Assembly: GCA_030562195.1 (NCBI GenBank)
Contig: JAUJPP010000005.1
Span: 3,472,001 to 3,536,000, forward strand
DNA: 64,000 bases
Direction of reading: 5' to 3'
Source: Nipponacmea schrenckii
Taxonomy: Eukaryota; Mollusca; Gastropoda; Lottiidae
Shown in pieces: positions 14,401 to 24,269 of this stretch. The notes under the pieces were generated by a model. The model made no database searches, was not told the DNA's origin, and saw only the letters and a program-made list of their open reading frames with translations. The number at the start of each line of letters is the position of its first letter. The first letter of the stretch is position 1. A program made the translations under genes and the position numbers.

Positions 14401-17400
14401 TGGATAAGGTCATCTAAATATTTTCTCTTTACCAGCTGGGACACTTTTCAAAATTGACATCCAACATCTGGCTAGTCTGTCTCAAATGATCGCATCATTC
14501 ATGGAAAAGGAAATATCTTCAAATGAGACCAGAGCTTGAGCTCCATCAGCTGGTAAAAAAATATGGATGACTGTGTCCCTTTAAATTTTGGATTTAAAGG
14601 AATCACCCCCCGTAATTTTATGTTTTTTGTGTGTTACTAGGGACATAGTAAAGTAAGATTTCTTTTTTAGTTTCTTTTTTTTTTCTAATCTTATTTTGAT
14701 CTTTGCATGAATCCTATGAATGTTTGCATGGACAATCTTGTAAGATTCACCATCTTGATCTTTCAAAGGTAATATGAGTCTTCTACAAGCAGCCCTTGAT
14801 CTCACAACAACTGCATTACAAATGGAGTATAGGATATACATTTAAATTGGACCAATCAGAAGCTGAGACTCTCTTTACTATATACAGTTTTTAACAGTGG
14901 CAGGGTCAGACTTCTGGCACCACCTCCTGGTACCAGCTCTGCAAATGCGAAAGATGATATCTATTTAAATTAGACCAATCAGAATTGCTTTCGAGTCATC
15001 AATGTCATTTTCGAATTTAATCAATTAATAATCATGTTGTTACAGCCGATCTGATTGGTCAAAAACTGAAGCCTTGACCAATCAAAGATCAAGGTCTGCA
15101 AGTAAAAGACACACCAAATATTAAGGAACATGCGGAACATTTCCTTGAATTTTTCAAAATGAAACTCATTTTTTTTAAAGATTAACAGTTCATCTTAAAA
15201 ATTTTTGCCTGAACTTTTCTTTTCATTTTTACTGCCCGATTCTTATTTCCTTGTATACCTATCTTGTAATTCAACTATTTAAAGAGATTGTAAAGAGGTT
15301 TTCTAAATTTTATATGTGTATCATGGACACTGATAGCATCAATTACACCATTCTAATTTTCAATCAGACGTCTGTTGTTCTTGTAATTCAACTATTTAAA
15401 GAGATTGTAAAGAGGTTTTCTAAATTTCTTATGTGTATCAGGGACACTGATAGCATCAATTTACACCATTCTAATTTTCAATCAGACGTCTGTGGTTCTT
15501 GTAATTCAACTATTTAAAGAGATTGTAAAGAGGTTTTCTAAATTTCTTATGTGTATTGAGGACACTGATAGCATCAATTTACACCATTCTAATTTTCAAT
15601 CAGACATCTGTTGTTATTGTGATACCAACAAACTTAAGCAGTTATGACGTCAAAAAGGTTAAGCATTGCCATAGTTGCAGGAACCACAGACGTCTGATCA
15701 CAAACTAGAATGATTTAAAATGATGTTATCAGTGTCCCTGATAGGCATAAAATATTTACAAAATCTCTTTACGATCTCTTTTTATGAAGACACAGGCTGT
15801 GCATGTTAAAGAACTCTTGACCAACAGTTTGAAATAGGGAAAGTATAGGTGAAAAGTTTCCCTCACTGTACACTACCAGTGTGTTTATGAGAAGCACATC
15901 ATCATTAATGGGACAAAGAATAAAGAGTACAATAAAATTCCCCTCATTGCCCACACAATGCTTCCAGTCTAAACCCAATAGGAGCAGATAAATAGGATGG
16001 AAAACTCCATTTTGTTTTGTTGAATTCTTCAGGAGTCATCTGAGCCTAGCAACCGGCCTGTCAGACCAGAAACCACAGGAGAGTTTACCGGTCAAGAAAG
16101 AGAACTCTGTTTCCTCTATTTGTAGAGAGTTTGATCAAGGTAAGAGGTCTTTAAGCAGAGTTGGGATTGGTCAGGGGTGTGGCCTAGTAAGAAACTTAGA
16201 AAGGAGGCGTGTCTTTGTTTCAACTTTTTGTGAAGGAGGCAGGGCTTTGGTTGTAAATCAGCTAGGGGTGTGGCCTTTTGAGAAACTCTACCATAAGGTG
16301 CAGAAAAGTAGGACGTAAAACTCCATTCATTTCATTTTGAGAAACTCAAAAAGGCGTGTCTTTGTTTGACATTTTGTGAAGGAGGCAGGAGGCTTATTGG
16401 AATTTCCAGGGAGGAGGCGTATCTTTGTTTGGAACTCTGGGCTGGAGTTAGTTTTTTGGGAACCTTCAGGAAGGAATTTAGATTTACCATCAATGGTGCC
16501 AAGACAGTGTTAATGAAACTAGCCGTGATTTTCCTTCTTCATTCTAGATGAGCCAGAAGTAGCTGCAAGAGTGACCAATTTGACAGAAACCCATAAAAAA
16601 GCCATCAGGTCCTTAAGAAAAATCAAGTATTTTGTGGCACGAAGGAAGTTCCGTGAAGCCTTGCGACCATATGATGTGAAAGACGTAATAGAACAATATT
16701 CTGCTGGCCATATTGATATGTTAGCTAGGGTAAAAAACTTGCAGGGGAGGTAAGCACCTCAATTTTTTTAGAATTTTTTTTAGCAATAACCAGATGCTGT
16801 TGGATGCCATTTTTGAAAGTGGTCATGAGTACCGAATGAAACAATTCAGTTATTCCACAGTAATTTATGACTGGTATTTTTATTGGTAACCAATAGCAAC
16901 TGGTGATCGCTAGGTTGTCAGGGCCTTTTAAAGAATGGTCCTCAGCGAAACAGCAAAAAGTAATTTTAGAAAATATCAATTTAGAAACTTAACTTTTTTG
17001 TCAACAGCAAATCCCTAAATTTGGATAATTATGGATTTACATGGATTAAACGCTGATATTTTGAGCTTACCTTATACAAAACTGTTTGAAAGAGATAGTG
17101 GATCTGCCCCTTTAAACATGAACTGTGTATTTCAGGTTGGACCAGATTTTAGGTAAAGCCGGAAGTAAAAATAAGGATGTATATGATTCAAAACAAAGCT
17201 TAGCTTCCAGAGTGGTTAAAGTTGAGAGACAGGCAAGTATTCATCTCACTTACTTACAGGAGCAACACAGGGAGCCACGGTGGCTCATTAAGTTATATGC
17301 TTGCTCGTTAACCTGAAGGTCAGGGTTCAATTTCGGCAAAGGTTGAAATGAACTTTAGGATATTTGAGTCTGGTTTTCCCTTGTCAGTGATGCATATCAA

Positions 17401-18127
17401 AGAGGCGTCAACCGGATATAAAGATCCTTTGACAGTTGGAAATTTCAAAAAGAGTAGGCTAATGCTGCTGTCCTGGCAAAATTTCCCCCCTCATCACACA
17501 CTGCATTGTGTTAATCTCTATTTTTTGTATTTTTTGTAGGTTGATGATATTGAGTCCAAAGTGGACATACTTATTGATATGTATAAAGAAGATCGAAAAC
17601 TCCTTCTACAGCATTTACAAACACATTACGCTGTCAATAACACACCAAGCCCCGCCCCTTCCACTGCCCAATCTTCCTCTCAGCCTAAGCCCCGCCCTAA
17701 ACCTATCTTAGTGGACAAACAATTCACCAGTGAGCCAGCCACTCCCACTGGGGCTACACATCCAGTCAGGCCTATGCAACGAAACTTGTCAGACTTGAGC
17801 CAGCGAATCAAAAAGCGAGTGACTTATCGTTGTTTGTCTTTAAACGACTCTCTAAAATTGAAGAGCGAAAATAACCGCAAAGTGTCTGTGACAGTAATAA
17901 GGGGTAATCGAGACAAGGAAACGATCCACGTTCCAACGACAAACTTGTCATCATCAGTGTCTGAAAACTCCATTTTAAAACAAGACTCCTCCTCATCACC
18001 GCCTGACGTAGGCTCCGGTAAAAGTGACGATGTTTTTGTGTTCGAGGATTCGGGAAGTACAACAATCCCCGAAAAACCAAATCCAACTTTTACAATTCAG
18101 TGCGAAACTGGGGACGGAAAGAGTTGA
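2245..18127 (+). CDS. KCNQ: KCNQ (Kv7) voltage-gated potassium channel, 3' part of gene (9 exons, 5' partial)
   Basis: Tetrameric plasma-membrane K+ channel subunit. Exons: 2245-2420, 4300-4458, 11451-11561, 11863-12047, 12203-12418, 16033-16139, 16548-16749, 17136-17232, 17540-18127. Joined they give 612 codons plus a stop with consistent phases. The window starts in the intron before S3, so the N-terminus, S1 and S2 are missing. Visible in order: S3, an Arg-rich S4 ending [20 protein letters not shown]5, the turret, the selectivity filter TVGYGD, S6 with the PAG hinge ([18 protein letters not shown]), the calmodulin-binding helix A with its IQ-like motif ([15 protein letters not shown]), a variable linker, helix B ([16 protein letters not shown]), and helices C/D ([33 protein letters not shown]) that drive tetramerisation. 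The GGTWKLL motif after S4 and helices A-D are KCNQ hallmarks that separate it from Shaker-type Kv channels. Introns are crowded with tandem repeats and SINE fragments. The intron after 17232 has a GC donor. Confidence 0.96.
2465..2700 (-). mobile_element. SINE copy, reverse orientation
   Basis: The reverse strand carries the family's internal order: caccttgtcagtgatgcag, acaggctgtgcatgttaaag, tgctgtcctggcaaaatttt. The same order occurs at 9105-9275 and 17268-17515. Confidence 0.6.
2760..3010 (+). repeat. CAGCTG satellite family, locus 1
   Basis: Three diverged units with gaccagctggtagacaggat and gacccagctgtaaatgggta. The family also occurs at 12080, 31045, 50385, 52855, 54095, 55590, 56520 and 60400. 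Confidence 0.75.
3945..4160. repeat. ~65-bp tandem repeat, 3-4 copies
   Basis: The unit contains ggactctctaaaacggcctt then ttcaaaatgaaatatgatta. It lies just upstream of the KCNQ S5 exon. Confidence 0.85.
4300..4458 (+). CDS. KCNQ: KCNQ exon: S5 and pore turret
   Basis: Flanked by tattttcag and gtaagt, phase 0 to 0, 53 codons. It encodes [26 protein letters not shown] (S4-S5 linker and S5), an 18-residue turret rich in Gly/Lys, and [10 protein letters not shown] leading into the pore helix. Confidence 0.94.
5085..5290 (-). mobile_element. SINE copy, reverse orientation, diverged
   Basis: The reverse strand shows the caggctgt/ttaaagatccctcgacagtt block and the aaatttcccatattgcacac tail motif of the SINE family. 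The overlapping-region ORF at 5351-5749 shows no domain and is not annotated. Confidence 0.45.
5725..5925. repeat. ttttaccagctgataaa repeat cluster
   Basis: About five copies of tttaccagctgata separated by tttgtttgaaaatttg-type spacers, within a KCNQ intron. Confidence 0.6.
6254..6292 (-). ncRNA. hammerhead-ribozyme-like remnant of the Penelope-associated type
   Basis: The minus strand reads a degenerate CTGATGA core (TTGATAA), a five-pair stem II (GACCA/TGGTT, one G-U), then GAAACGTC. This layout, with almost no stem III, resembles the small hammerhead variants reported in Penelope-like retroelements. The core is mutated, so an inactive relic is likely. Confidence 0.35.
6820..7340. repeat. 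degenerate repeat around gtcagaattatccag
   Basis: About eight spaced copies of agtcagaattatccaggctt in AT-rich sequence. The period is irregular (60-70 bp). Confidence 0.6.
8130..8500. repeat. ~59-bp tandem repeat, about 6 copies
   Basis: The unit contains aaaaatgggattgatttaaa, ggtggagtcccatagaaatt and ggtaacatgtttactggt. KCNQ intron. Confidence 0.9.
9105..9275 (+). mobile_element. SINE fragment
   Basis: Contains ttttcccctgtcagtaatgc, caggctgtgcacgttatcga, then aaaatttccctcattgcaca, the common core-to-tail order of the dispersed SINE family. Confidence 0.6.
9400..10145. repeat. 46-bp tandem repeat, about 16 copies
   Basis: Unit: tctaaacttgagaacatatc then aaatacatgtcccttgaaat plus ccatta. 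Degenerate ttgagaacat motifs continue to about 10800. Confidence 0.95.
11040..11375. repeat. diverged repeat with tctagtttaaagatgggttt
   Basis: Four copies of atctagtttaaagatgggtt then tcccccagaa with longer spacers, immediately upstream of the pore exon of KCNQ. Confidence 0.65.
11451..11561 (+). CDS. KCNQ: KCNQ exon: selectivity filter and S6
   Basis: 111 bp, phase 0 to 0, between ctactttcag and gtaagt. It encodes [16 protein letters not shown], with the K+ selectivity signature TVGYGD, then S6 to FFALPA. The Cys before TVGYGD and the [13 protein letters not shown] run fit invertebrate KCNQ better than vertebrate KCNQ2-5 (from memory of the family). Confidence 0.97.
11863..12047 (+). CDS. 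KCNQ: KCNQ exon: S6 gate and calmodulin-binding helix A
   Basis: The acceptor tttaatttttag ends at 11862. The exon encodes [19 protein letters not shown], the S6 end and basic PIP2-binding stretch, then [19 protein letters not shown], the IQ-like helix A. It leaves in phase 2 (GC) and is completed to Ala by the next exon. Confidence 0.95.
12203..12418 (+). CDS. KCNQ: KCNQ exon: variable A-B linker
   Basis: Ser/Arg/Asn-rich low-complexity coding exon beginning [17 protein letters not shown] and ending [11 protein letters not shown] plus AG in phase 2. It corresponds to the poorly conserved linker between helices A and B. Support is the splice sites (gatag / gtgaga) and exact phase match with both neighbours, not sequence conservation. 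Confidence 0.85.
13131..13468. mobile_element. foldback/MITE-like element with long terminal inverted repeats
   Basis: The left end tgtcaagctattacaaa matches the complement of the right end ttt/gtgtaatagcttgaca. Inner arms also pair: cttgactgcaatagccacct with aaggtggctatttcagtcaag, tttgattggattgt with acaatccaatcaaa, and ttacagccaatta with attggctgtaa. The right arm is partly duplicated (13347 and 13408). No ORF of a transposase is visible. Confidence 0.75.
13662..13679 (+). other. candidate alternative 18-bp KCNQ microexon
   Basis: A pyrimidine-rich tract with branch-point-like ctaac and ttaac and the acceptor ttcatgtacag ends at 13661. After exactly 18 bases comes a perfect donor gtaagt at 13680. 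Entering in phase 2 and leaving in phase 2, it would insert Ser-Leu-Val-Asn-Arg-Thr-Trp-like residues into the A-B linker without a frameshift. KCNQ genes are known for small alternative exons here. No transcript evidence is available, so this is only a candidate. Confidence 0.3.
13725..13865. repeat. 30-bp tandem repeat containing splice-donor-like gtaagt
   Basis: About four copies of gacccatgttccctgtgctc plus ttgtggtaagt. Three carry a perfect gtaagt in the KCNQ sense orientation. Confidence 0.85.
15251..15615. repeat. three ~118-bp direct copies of a dispersed element
   Basis: The unit runs cttgtaattcaactatttaa, agagattgtaaagaggtttt, gacactgatagcatcaattt, caatcagacgtctgtggtt. An inverted copy lies at about 15655-15785. 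Another direct copy lies at 38150-38280, where it extends an ORF. Confidence 0.9.
15655..15785 (-). repeat. inverted copy of the 118-bp element
   Basis: The complement reads agagatcgtaaagagatttt, gggacactgataacatc and cagacgtctgtggttcctgc, matching the neighbouring direct copies. The region could form a large hairpin. Confidence 0.8.
15786..15965 (+). mobile_element. SINE fragment
   Basis: Contains caggctgtgcatgttaaaga, then gaccaacagtttgaaatag and two versions of ttccctcattgcacac (15860s and 15940s). Confidence 0.5.
16033..16139 (+). CDS. KCNQ: KCNQ exon: Ser-rich linker before helix B
   Basis: The acceptor gaattcttcag ends at 16032 and the donor gtaaga follows 16139. It encodes [19 protein letters not shown] and then [16 protein letters not shown], with phases 2 in and 1 out that match both neighbours. 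The other two frames carry stops, which supports this reading. Confidence 0.85.
16293..16337 (+). repeat. dispersed gtaaaactccattcatttc tail motif
   Basis: ataaggtgcagaaaagtagg then acgtaaaactccattcattt. The same text, slightly diverged, occurs at 28434-28480, 26695-26730, 29405-29435 and 61185-61215. Probably the 3' tail of the local SINE. Confidence 0.6.
16548..16749 (+). CDS. KCNQ: KCNQ exon: helix B and start of helix C
   Basis: Encodes [39 protein letters not shown] and [16 protein letters not shown], the most conserved KCNQ C-terminal block: helix B for calmodulin and the start of the assembly domain. It ends GGG AG before gtaagc, phase 2. Confidence 0.96.
17136..17232 (+). CDS. KCNQ: KCNQ exon with GC donor (helix C-D linker)
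   Basis: Encodes [14 protein letters not shown] through RVVKVERQ. The only donor that keeps frame with the next exon is CAG|gcaagt, making a GC-AG intron at 17233-17539. The GT four bases further on would bring a stop at the junction. Confidence 0.9.
17268..17515 (+). mobile_element. tRNA-derived SINE, nearly full length
   Basis: The 5' head ggagccacggtggctcatta has an A-box-like tggctcattaag. About 40 bp later ggtcagggttcaatttcggc resembles a pol III B box. The body has ttttcccttgtcagtgatgc and tgctgctgtcctggcaaaat; the end is tttcccccctcatcacacac. It sits a few tens of bases after the GC donor of the KCNQ gene. Confidence 0.7.
17540..18127 (+). CDS. KCNQ: KCNQ terminal exon (coiled-coil helix D and C-tail)
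   Basis: 196 codons with stop, beginning [20 protein letters not shown] (tetramerising helix D). A Pro/Ser-rich tail and a moderately conserved distal segment ([14 protein letters not shown]) follow, then an acidic end. The stop TGA is at 18125-18127. Confidence 0.94.
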   Translation, partial: VDDIESKVDILIDMYKEDRKLLLQHLQTHYAVNNTPSPAPSTAQSSSQPKPRPKPILVDKQFTSEPATPTGATHPVRPMQRNLSDLSQRIKKRVTYRCLSLNDSLKLKSENNRKVSVTVIRGNRDKETIHVPTTNLSSSVSENSILKQDSSSSPPDVGSGKSDDVFVFEDSGSTTIPEKPNPTFTIQCETGDGKS

Positions 18128-18640
18128 TTTGACGGACCTTTGTGCCATGTTTTTCATCCCCACAAAATCATTTGCAAAATTTCTTTAAGGTTTCCAAAGA
18201 ATATGATATTATTCACTTCGTTCTGTGATAGATGCACGTGCATTTCATGTGCGAGGTAACTGTATTGTTATATATATATATATATATAAATATTATAGGG
18301 CATTGAAATAGAATGTGTTTGTATACTATATTAATATTAGTAGATTGATCTTTCATGTGTACCGTATCTGTGCAGGTCTTTCTAGATTTATCTAGGATAT
18401 TTATCTAGAAAAAGTTTTGCCTGGAATTTCTAGAAAAAATAGCAAATGTTGTGAACAATGACTAATTTGAAGTTAAAGATTTTTGAATATAATACTTAGT
18501 AAATTATTAAGAAGGATAGATTGTGATAAATGATTTATTTCTAGAACGCTCTCCTAGATTCGTGATTCACTAAGTCGTGATAAATGTGATTTTAAAGAAA
18601 TTGTGATCAATGATTTAAGAATTTGTGATCTGGTTATGTG
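18128..18640 (+). other. KCNQ 3' untranslated / intergenic sequence
   Basis: AT-rich sequence after the stop with a short (ta)n run near 18270. No coding signal and no clear polyadenylation site could be assigned. Confidence 0.4.
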
Positions 18641-18659
18641 TGAATCTGTTGAAGCCAAT

Positions 18660-18930
18660 ATTCAGGAAAACGTGATCAATATCTAAAGAAAATTGTGATC
18701 CGTGCATGATAATTAAAGACTGGACAATTGTGATGTATACAGGTTAATTCAAGCCAATTTACAGGAATTCTTGATCTGAAAAAATTGTGATCCGTGCATG
18801 ATAATTAAAGACTGGACAATTGTGATGTATACAGGTTAATTCAAGCCAATTTACAGGAATTCTTGATCTGAAAAAATTGTGATCCGTGCATGATTATTAA
18901 AGACTGGACAATTGTGATGTGTACAGGTTT
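18660..18930. repeat. ~92-bp tandem repeat, 3 copies
   Basis: The unit includes gatctgaaaaaattgtgatc, cgtgcatgataattaaagac and tggacaattgtgatgtatac. The last two copies are nearly identical. Confidence 0.9.
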
Positions 18931-19079
18931 ATTAAAGGATATATTCCCTGGATTGATCAGTTCAAATTTTAAAACTTAAAGAAACCTTGTGTTTTCAGAG
19001 GTCTGGTAAAAGTGTGCAATTTGGTAAAAAATATGAAATACTCAATTATAGTACGATTTTAAAGAGAAACATATTGTTG

Positions 19080-19515
19080 GATATTTACATATGCTGAGAA
19101 TATATTTATATAGTTAAAGAATATAGATACTGTTATATAGGAAAAGTGGGCAATATGGTAAAAATTATGTGCAATAATAGTTAATATGAAGTTTAAAAGA
19201 GTGTAATATTGTTGGATTTTTACTGTTGTAGAGAATTTATTTTCCAATATATTTATATAGTTAAAGAATACAGATACTGTTATATAGGAAAAGTGGGCAA
19301 TATGGTAAAAATTATGTGCAATAATAGTTAATATGAAGTTTAAAAGAGTGTAATATTGTTGGATTTTTACTGTTGTAGAGAATTTATTTTCCAATATAAG
19401 TATATAGTAAAAAAATACAGATACTGTTATATAGGAAAAGTGGGCAATATGGTATAAATTATGTGCAATAATAGTTAATATGAAGTTAAAAGTGTGTAAT
19501 ATTGTTGATTTATTA
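19080..19515. repeat. ~146-bp tandem repeat, 3 copies
   Basis: The unit includes agatactgttatataggaaa, agtgggcaatatggtaaaaa and ttggatttttactgttgtag. The minus-strand ORF of 157 aa here is repeat-encoded. Confidence 0.9.
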
Positions 19516-20689
19516 CAAATTTTGAAAAACAATTTTTTGTTAAAGTACAGTCCTCAATATGGATTATAATTTGGATTCTGGATACTTTAAAGGATGATGT
19601 GTTTGCTCCTTTAATAAAACAAAATTCTGAGATATTCTTTGTGCATAGTTTTCTGCATTGGTTGTCGAAATATATGCATAGGTCTTTGGTAAGTATAAGA
19701 TTTCAAATGTGCCGTTGTGAAAATTAAAATCTTTCTGGAATACCTCCTTTAAATACTCTTCTAATTTAGAGGAAAGAAAATATTACATCAATCCAGCCTT
19801 GATGTTATTGATCTTCGTTATTATTACCATTTTTATTTCCTGGTCGTTCAAGATAATATTAAGTCTTGATCTTCATGACATATCAAGCCATATATTACTT
19901 TTTATGAGGTCAATGGGAAACCCAATTGGCAATAAATTCCCTAGCCAGGACTATAAAACAATTATCCCTGGCGGCACCTTTACCATTTAGGACTGCTGGC
20001 TTCAGGCTCATCTACAATTAAATTTTCACTCATATATATGTAAGAGCACCGTAGCACTAGTAAAATTTGACTGATGTAGCCTTTCAACTATCTATCAATG
20101 CACATTTTTCACAATTTCACTTGAAATTTCCCTCATTGCACACTGAATGTCATATATTCTATTTTGAGTTGAAATGTAAATTTATATTTTCAGATTTATG
20201 GTGCCTCTCCGGAAAGAAGTAAGCTGGATAATGTAGACTAATGATTGAAATAACAATATGAAAAAGTGTACTGGATAATTTAGACAATTAAATTACCATG
20301 CATATATACAGTATAATCGTGTCTATAATGCACAGATTTTGTCCCACTTATGGTTTTCCAAAGTAAGGGTGCACAATAAGAACTGTGACAAAATATAGGG
20401 GGATTTTTTACTTCAGTCATTTTTGGGTCTACTGTTCTGCAATTGATTTACAAAAATCCAAAGACTTCACATGCCTTTGTGATCTCCAAGGATTAAGGGG
20501 AAGGTAAAGAGGTTTACTTAAATTATTACAATGCCCTAAAGTGCCCAATTAGTCAAGGCACATAACTATGTGATGTAATACTCCATTTGAATTTTTTTCT
20601 TCACATAAAGTTGTAAAATATTTTTTGTTTAATTTGCAAAAATTACTAAGAGATTATTTTAGCCTTGTTATGTAGATTTCTCAAAATGT

Positions 20690-21245
20690 TTATTTTCATG
20701 ATTTACAAAAAAAACTGCAATTTATCATGATTTACAAAGAACTGCAATTTATCATGATTTAAAAAAAACTGCAATTTATCATGATTTACGAAAACTGCAA
20801 TTTATCATGATTTACCAAGAAGTGTGCAGTTTAATAATTTGCAAATAAATTATACTAAATCATGATTTATGAATAATTTTACATCATCAATATTTAAAAA
20901 AAGGTTTACATAGAATTGTATATTGTCATGATTTACAAATGGTTGTACAATATAATGATTTAAAAATAATGTATAATATCAGGATTTAAAATTATGTATA
21001 ATATCATTAAGTACAAATAATTGTACAATATAGGAATTATTTACAAATAATTTTTCATTATCATGATTTACAAAATATTTGTACTTAATCATGATTTACA
21101 AATAATTCTACAATATCGTGATTTACAAATAATTGTACAATATCATGAATTACAAATAATTGTACATTATCATGATTTACAAAATAGTTGTACTTAATCA
21201 TGATTTACAAATAATCCTACTTAATCATGATATACAAAGGATGGT
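20690..21245. repeat. tcatgatttacaaataattg repeat block
   Basis: Dozens of diverged copies of atcatgatttacaaataatt and gtacaat at 25-35-bp spacing. Intergenic. Confidence 0.85.
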
Positions 21246-21399
21246 GGAAAATGTACATTATCACTGTGAATAGTTGTTTACTTAATAATTTATTTATTTG
21301 TTTGTTTCCTGTTTCCATGTAAATAATTGTTCTTGTTGATTTTCACTGTTTTTCCTTTTATAATGAATAAACCTGTTACAAAACATTTTATTTTTAGGG

Positions 21400-21690
21400 G
21401 ACGGGAGGTGGTGAGGGGAGGGGGATAGTTGTCTTGTGGAGATGGGGATAGTTGGTTTGTGGAGACGGGGATAGTTGGCTTGCGGAGATGAGGATAGTTG
21501 GTTTGCGGAGATCGGGAGAGTTGGCTTGCGGAGATGAGGATAATTAGCTTGTGTAGATCGGGATACTTGGCTTGTGGAGATCGGGAGAGTTGGCTTGTGG
21601 AGATCGGGAGAGTTGGCTTGAGGGGATCGGGATATTTGGCTTGTGGGGATCGGGATAGTAAGCTGGGATAGTAACTCGTGGAGATGGGTA
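21400..21690. repeat. ~24-bp G-rich minisatellite, about 11 copies
   Basis: The unit is near gatcgggatagttggcttgt gga. It is locally GC-rich against AT-rich flanks. Confidence 0.9.
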
Positions 21691-22235
21691 TAGTTGGCTC
21701 AGATTAGGAATGTGGTTTAGGGCTAGGGTATGTATAAGAAGTTCCCGTATCTATGGACCAGGTTGCCTGTAAATGACTAAATGTATAATATACATGTCGA
21801 GCCAAATATTTGTCAGGAATAGCTACAAGGATTTCTGCAACGGACTATGTCCTCGTGTTCACTAAACGATCACTCAATCCAGAAGCTAATAGCGCCGTCG
21901 TGGCAAAAACCCTAAAGCCCCACTTGACTGCTAAGGCGTCGATTGTCTTCGACGGCCTGAATGTGAAGTGTAAAGGTGTCTAAAAATGACTTTCTGTTCT
22001 AAGGGAAGTAACCTTATTTTATTTTCGTTACTAATCATTAAGTTAATTGTAGTTTGTAGCCTAAACGATTTCGATTTATTGAAGGGAGCTAACTCATGGA
22101 CGATAATTTCAAAAATTAGACCACGTTTAAATTCAACATTGACGCTTTTATTCACACTTTTTAAAGGAAATAAAAAGGACATTTCTAATCCAAAGTGATG
22201 TGATCATTTAATTTAACCTTTGAGTGTGTTTCCAT

Positions 22236-22395
22236 TCTGAAATCATTCATTCATTCATTCATGTAATTATTCATTCATTTATTCATTCAAGTAATTATTC
22301 ATTCATTTATTCATTCAAGTAATTATTCATTCATTTATTCATTCAAGTAATTATTCATTCATTTATTCATTCAAGTAATTATTTATTCTTTTTTT
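22236..22395. repeat. 28-bp repeat of attcattcatttattcattcaagt type
   Basis: About five copies nested in an (attc)n context. A second (attc)n tract lies at 24270-24358, and a 33-base poly-T at about 22711-22744. Confidence 0.9.
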
Positions 22396-22709
22396 ATTAA
22401 GTAATTACATTTGAGTTAATATTTTTTTCATTTATTTATTGCGGTAATTTATATATTCATTTCAATATATTAGCTCTAAAATAATAAATTGTCAGTTTAG
22501 CAGTAAACTTAAGTTTTAAAACTTGACTGGTCTCTCATTATAGTTTGGTTGATTAGTTTTCATCTAACTGCTACAGTATGATTGGTTGTCTATTTATCCT
22601 TATCTATGAAATATGTCTGTCCACCTGATTAGTGTTTATAGCGAGTTGAAAGATTAGTATTTTATTTTCGTGGCAAATAAAATTTGTCACGCTTTGTTTT
22701 CGTTCGGAT

Positions 22710-22745
<36 letters not shown>

Positions 22746-22894
22746 GGAAGCTCGCTAGCCCAAACGGAAAAGATAGACTATTTTTGTTTTCACCAATGGT
22801 TTTTATATGGGCTGGAATCAAAAATGAATATCTAACATAATAATTTCGCTAACCCGAAAGTGGCTAATTGCATAATATGCAAATAAGATTTCAA

Positions 22895-23110
22895 GCTAGC
22901 TCGGGCCCTAATAGTCGGATCGGTCTGAAATTTACAGGATATAGATAGATAGGCAGCGCAATTAAAACTACATCATCAAAATTGTTTGATCACTTCCGGT
23001 TTGGGCGTGGGGACTTCCGGTTTTTTCGTCTCATGTCGGGCGACCCTGCTTCCATGTAATTCAAGAATCTAAACAAAAACAGTATATTTAAGCTATACTA
23101 AATGATTTTA
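22895..23110 (+). repeat. ~210-bp dispersed element, copy A
   Basis: Contains tcggatcggtctgaaattta, caggatatagatagata, gatcacttccggtttgggcg and tggggacttccgg. It is directly repeated at 23505-23715 with moderate divergence. Non-coding. Confidence 0.85.
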
Positions 23111-23504
23111 ATCCCCTGAGATGAAGAAAAATTAAATTGAATGTTGCGCATGCGCAGTTTTCAAAAATGGCAAATTTTCTTAAAAATTTAATTAGTCCGC
23201 CAATTATTAACCGATTTTTATGATTTTGGTGTCTATCGAAACCTTGATACTTTATCTAAAAAATGTTGGGAACAGAATTTTGATTTTCGAATTTGAATTT
23301 TTTTATGCTCGTTCGAATTTTTCGAAATTTAAAACTCTATATCTCGTGACCTTGACTTAAATGACCTTGACATTTGAGATGTAGAATGTCATTGACCTCA
23401 GCTGTCTATAGATGTGCTGATATTGCATGACAAACATTAACTTCGGTTTTATAGCCCACCGAAATCTGACTATTTTGCAATTTTGGACGGTTATGTAACA
23501 CTTT

Positions 23505-23715
23505 CGGTCTCTAATGTTCGGATCGATCTGAAATTTACAGGATATAGATAGATACGCAACACAATCAAAAATATATCATCCAAATTTTTTGATCACTTCC
23601 GGTTTGGGCGTGGGGACTTCCGTTTTTTTTTTCATCTCATTTCAGGCGACCCTACATCCCGTGTAATTCAAGAATGTAAGCAGAAACAGTACATTAGCTA
23701 TACAAAATAATTTGC
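23505..23715 (+). repeat. ~210-bp dispersed element, copy B
   Basis: Same order of motifs as copy A about 610 bp upstream, ending gtaattcaagaatgtaagca and gaaacagtacattagctata. Confidence 0.85.
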
Positions 23716-24269
23716 ATCCCTCGAAAAGAAAAAATTCCAATTGCTAATAAAATTTATTTATTTTTTTGTAAAATTTTTGCATACAAATTCAAAAAATATC
23801 TCTTTATAAAGCTGTGAATTAGCAAATTATCACATAGCTTTAATTTTCTCTCTATGTTAATTACAACCAAAGTTACAAAATAATGTTTAAATTTGAATAT
23901 AGAGAGTTTAAATTTCATGACAAATTGTCATCTTACTACCTACTTAAATTTTGGTTTGGAATTTATGTAAATATCCTACCGAAATCTTAGACATGTACAA
24001 AAATCTAATAAGGAACTGATAGTAGAAACTTATAGTAGAAAAAATTGCCTATATAGCGGAATGTTAACGCTTACAATTGTAGGCTGAAAAGTACCGGAAT
24101 TGAATGCTAGCAGGTTAGAAGTTTCAAAATTTTCGAAATCCATGGGATAACGCATAGTTGCCACGCTCGGAGCTGTTCACAGTTCTAGTTTTGGTTTGTG
24201 TTCATTCACCGTTTGTACCTCATTGAAACAACAGCTTTTGATTATTCACCCTCCCACCCACTTCAGATA

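Noticed and set aside
19059..19532. 157-aa minus-strand ORF
   Set aside because: Three copies of a 146-bp AT-rich repeat; intergenic noise.
20308..20430. Pogo/Tigger-like terminus (TA cagtataatcgtgtctataa)
   Set aside because: Only one end resembles a terminal inverted repeat; no matching opposite end was found nearby.
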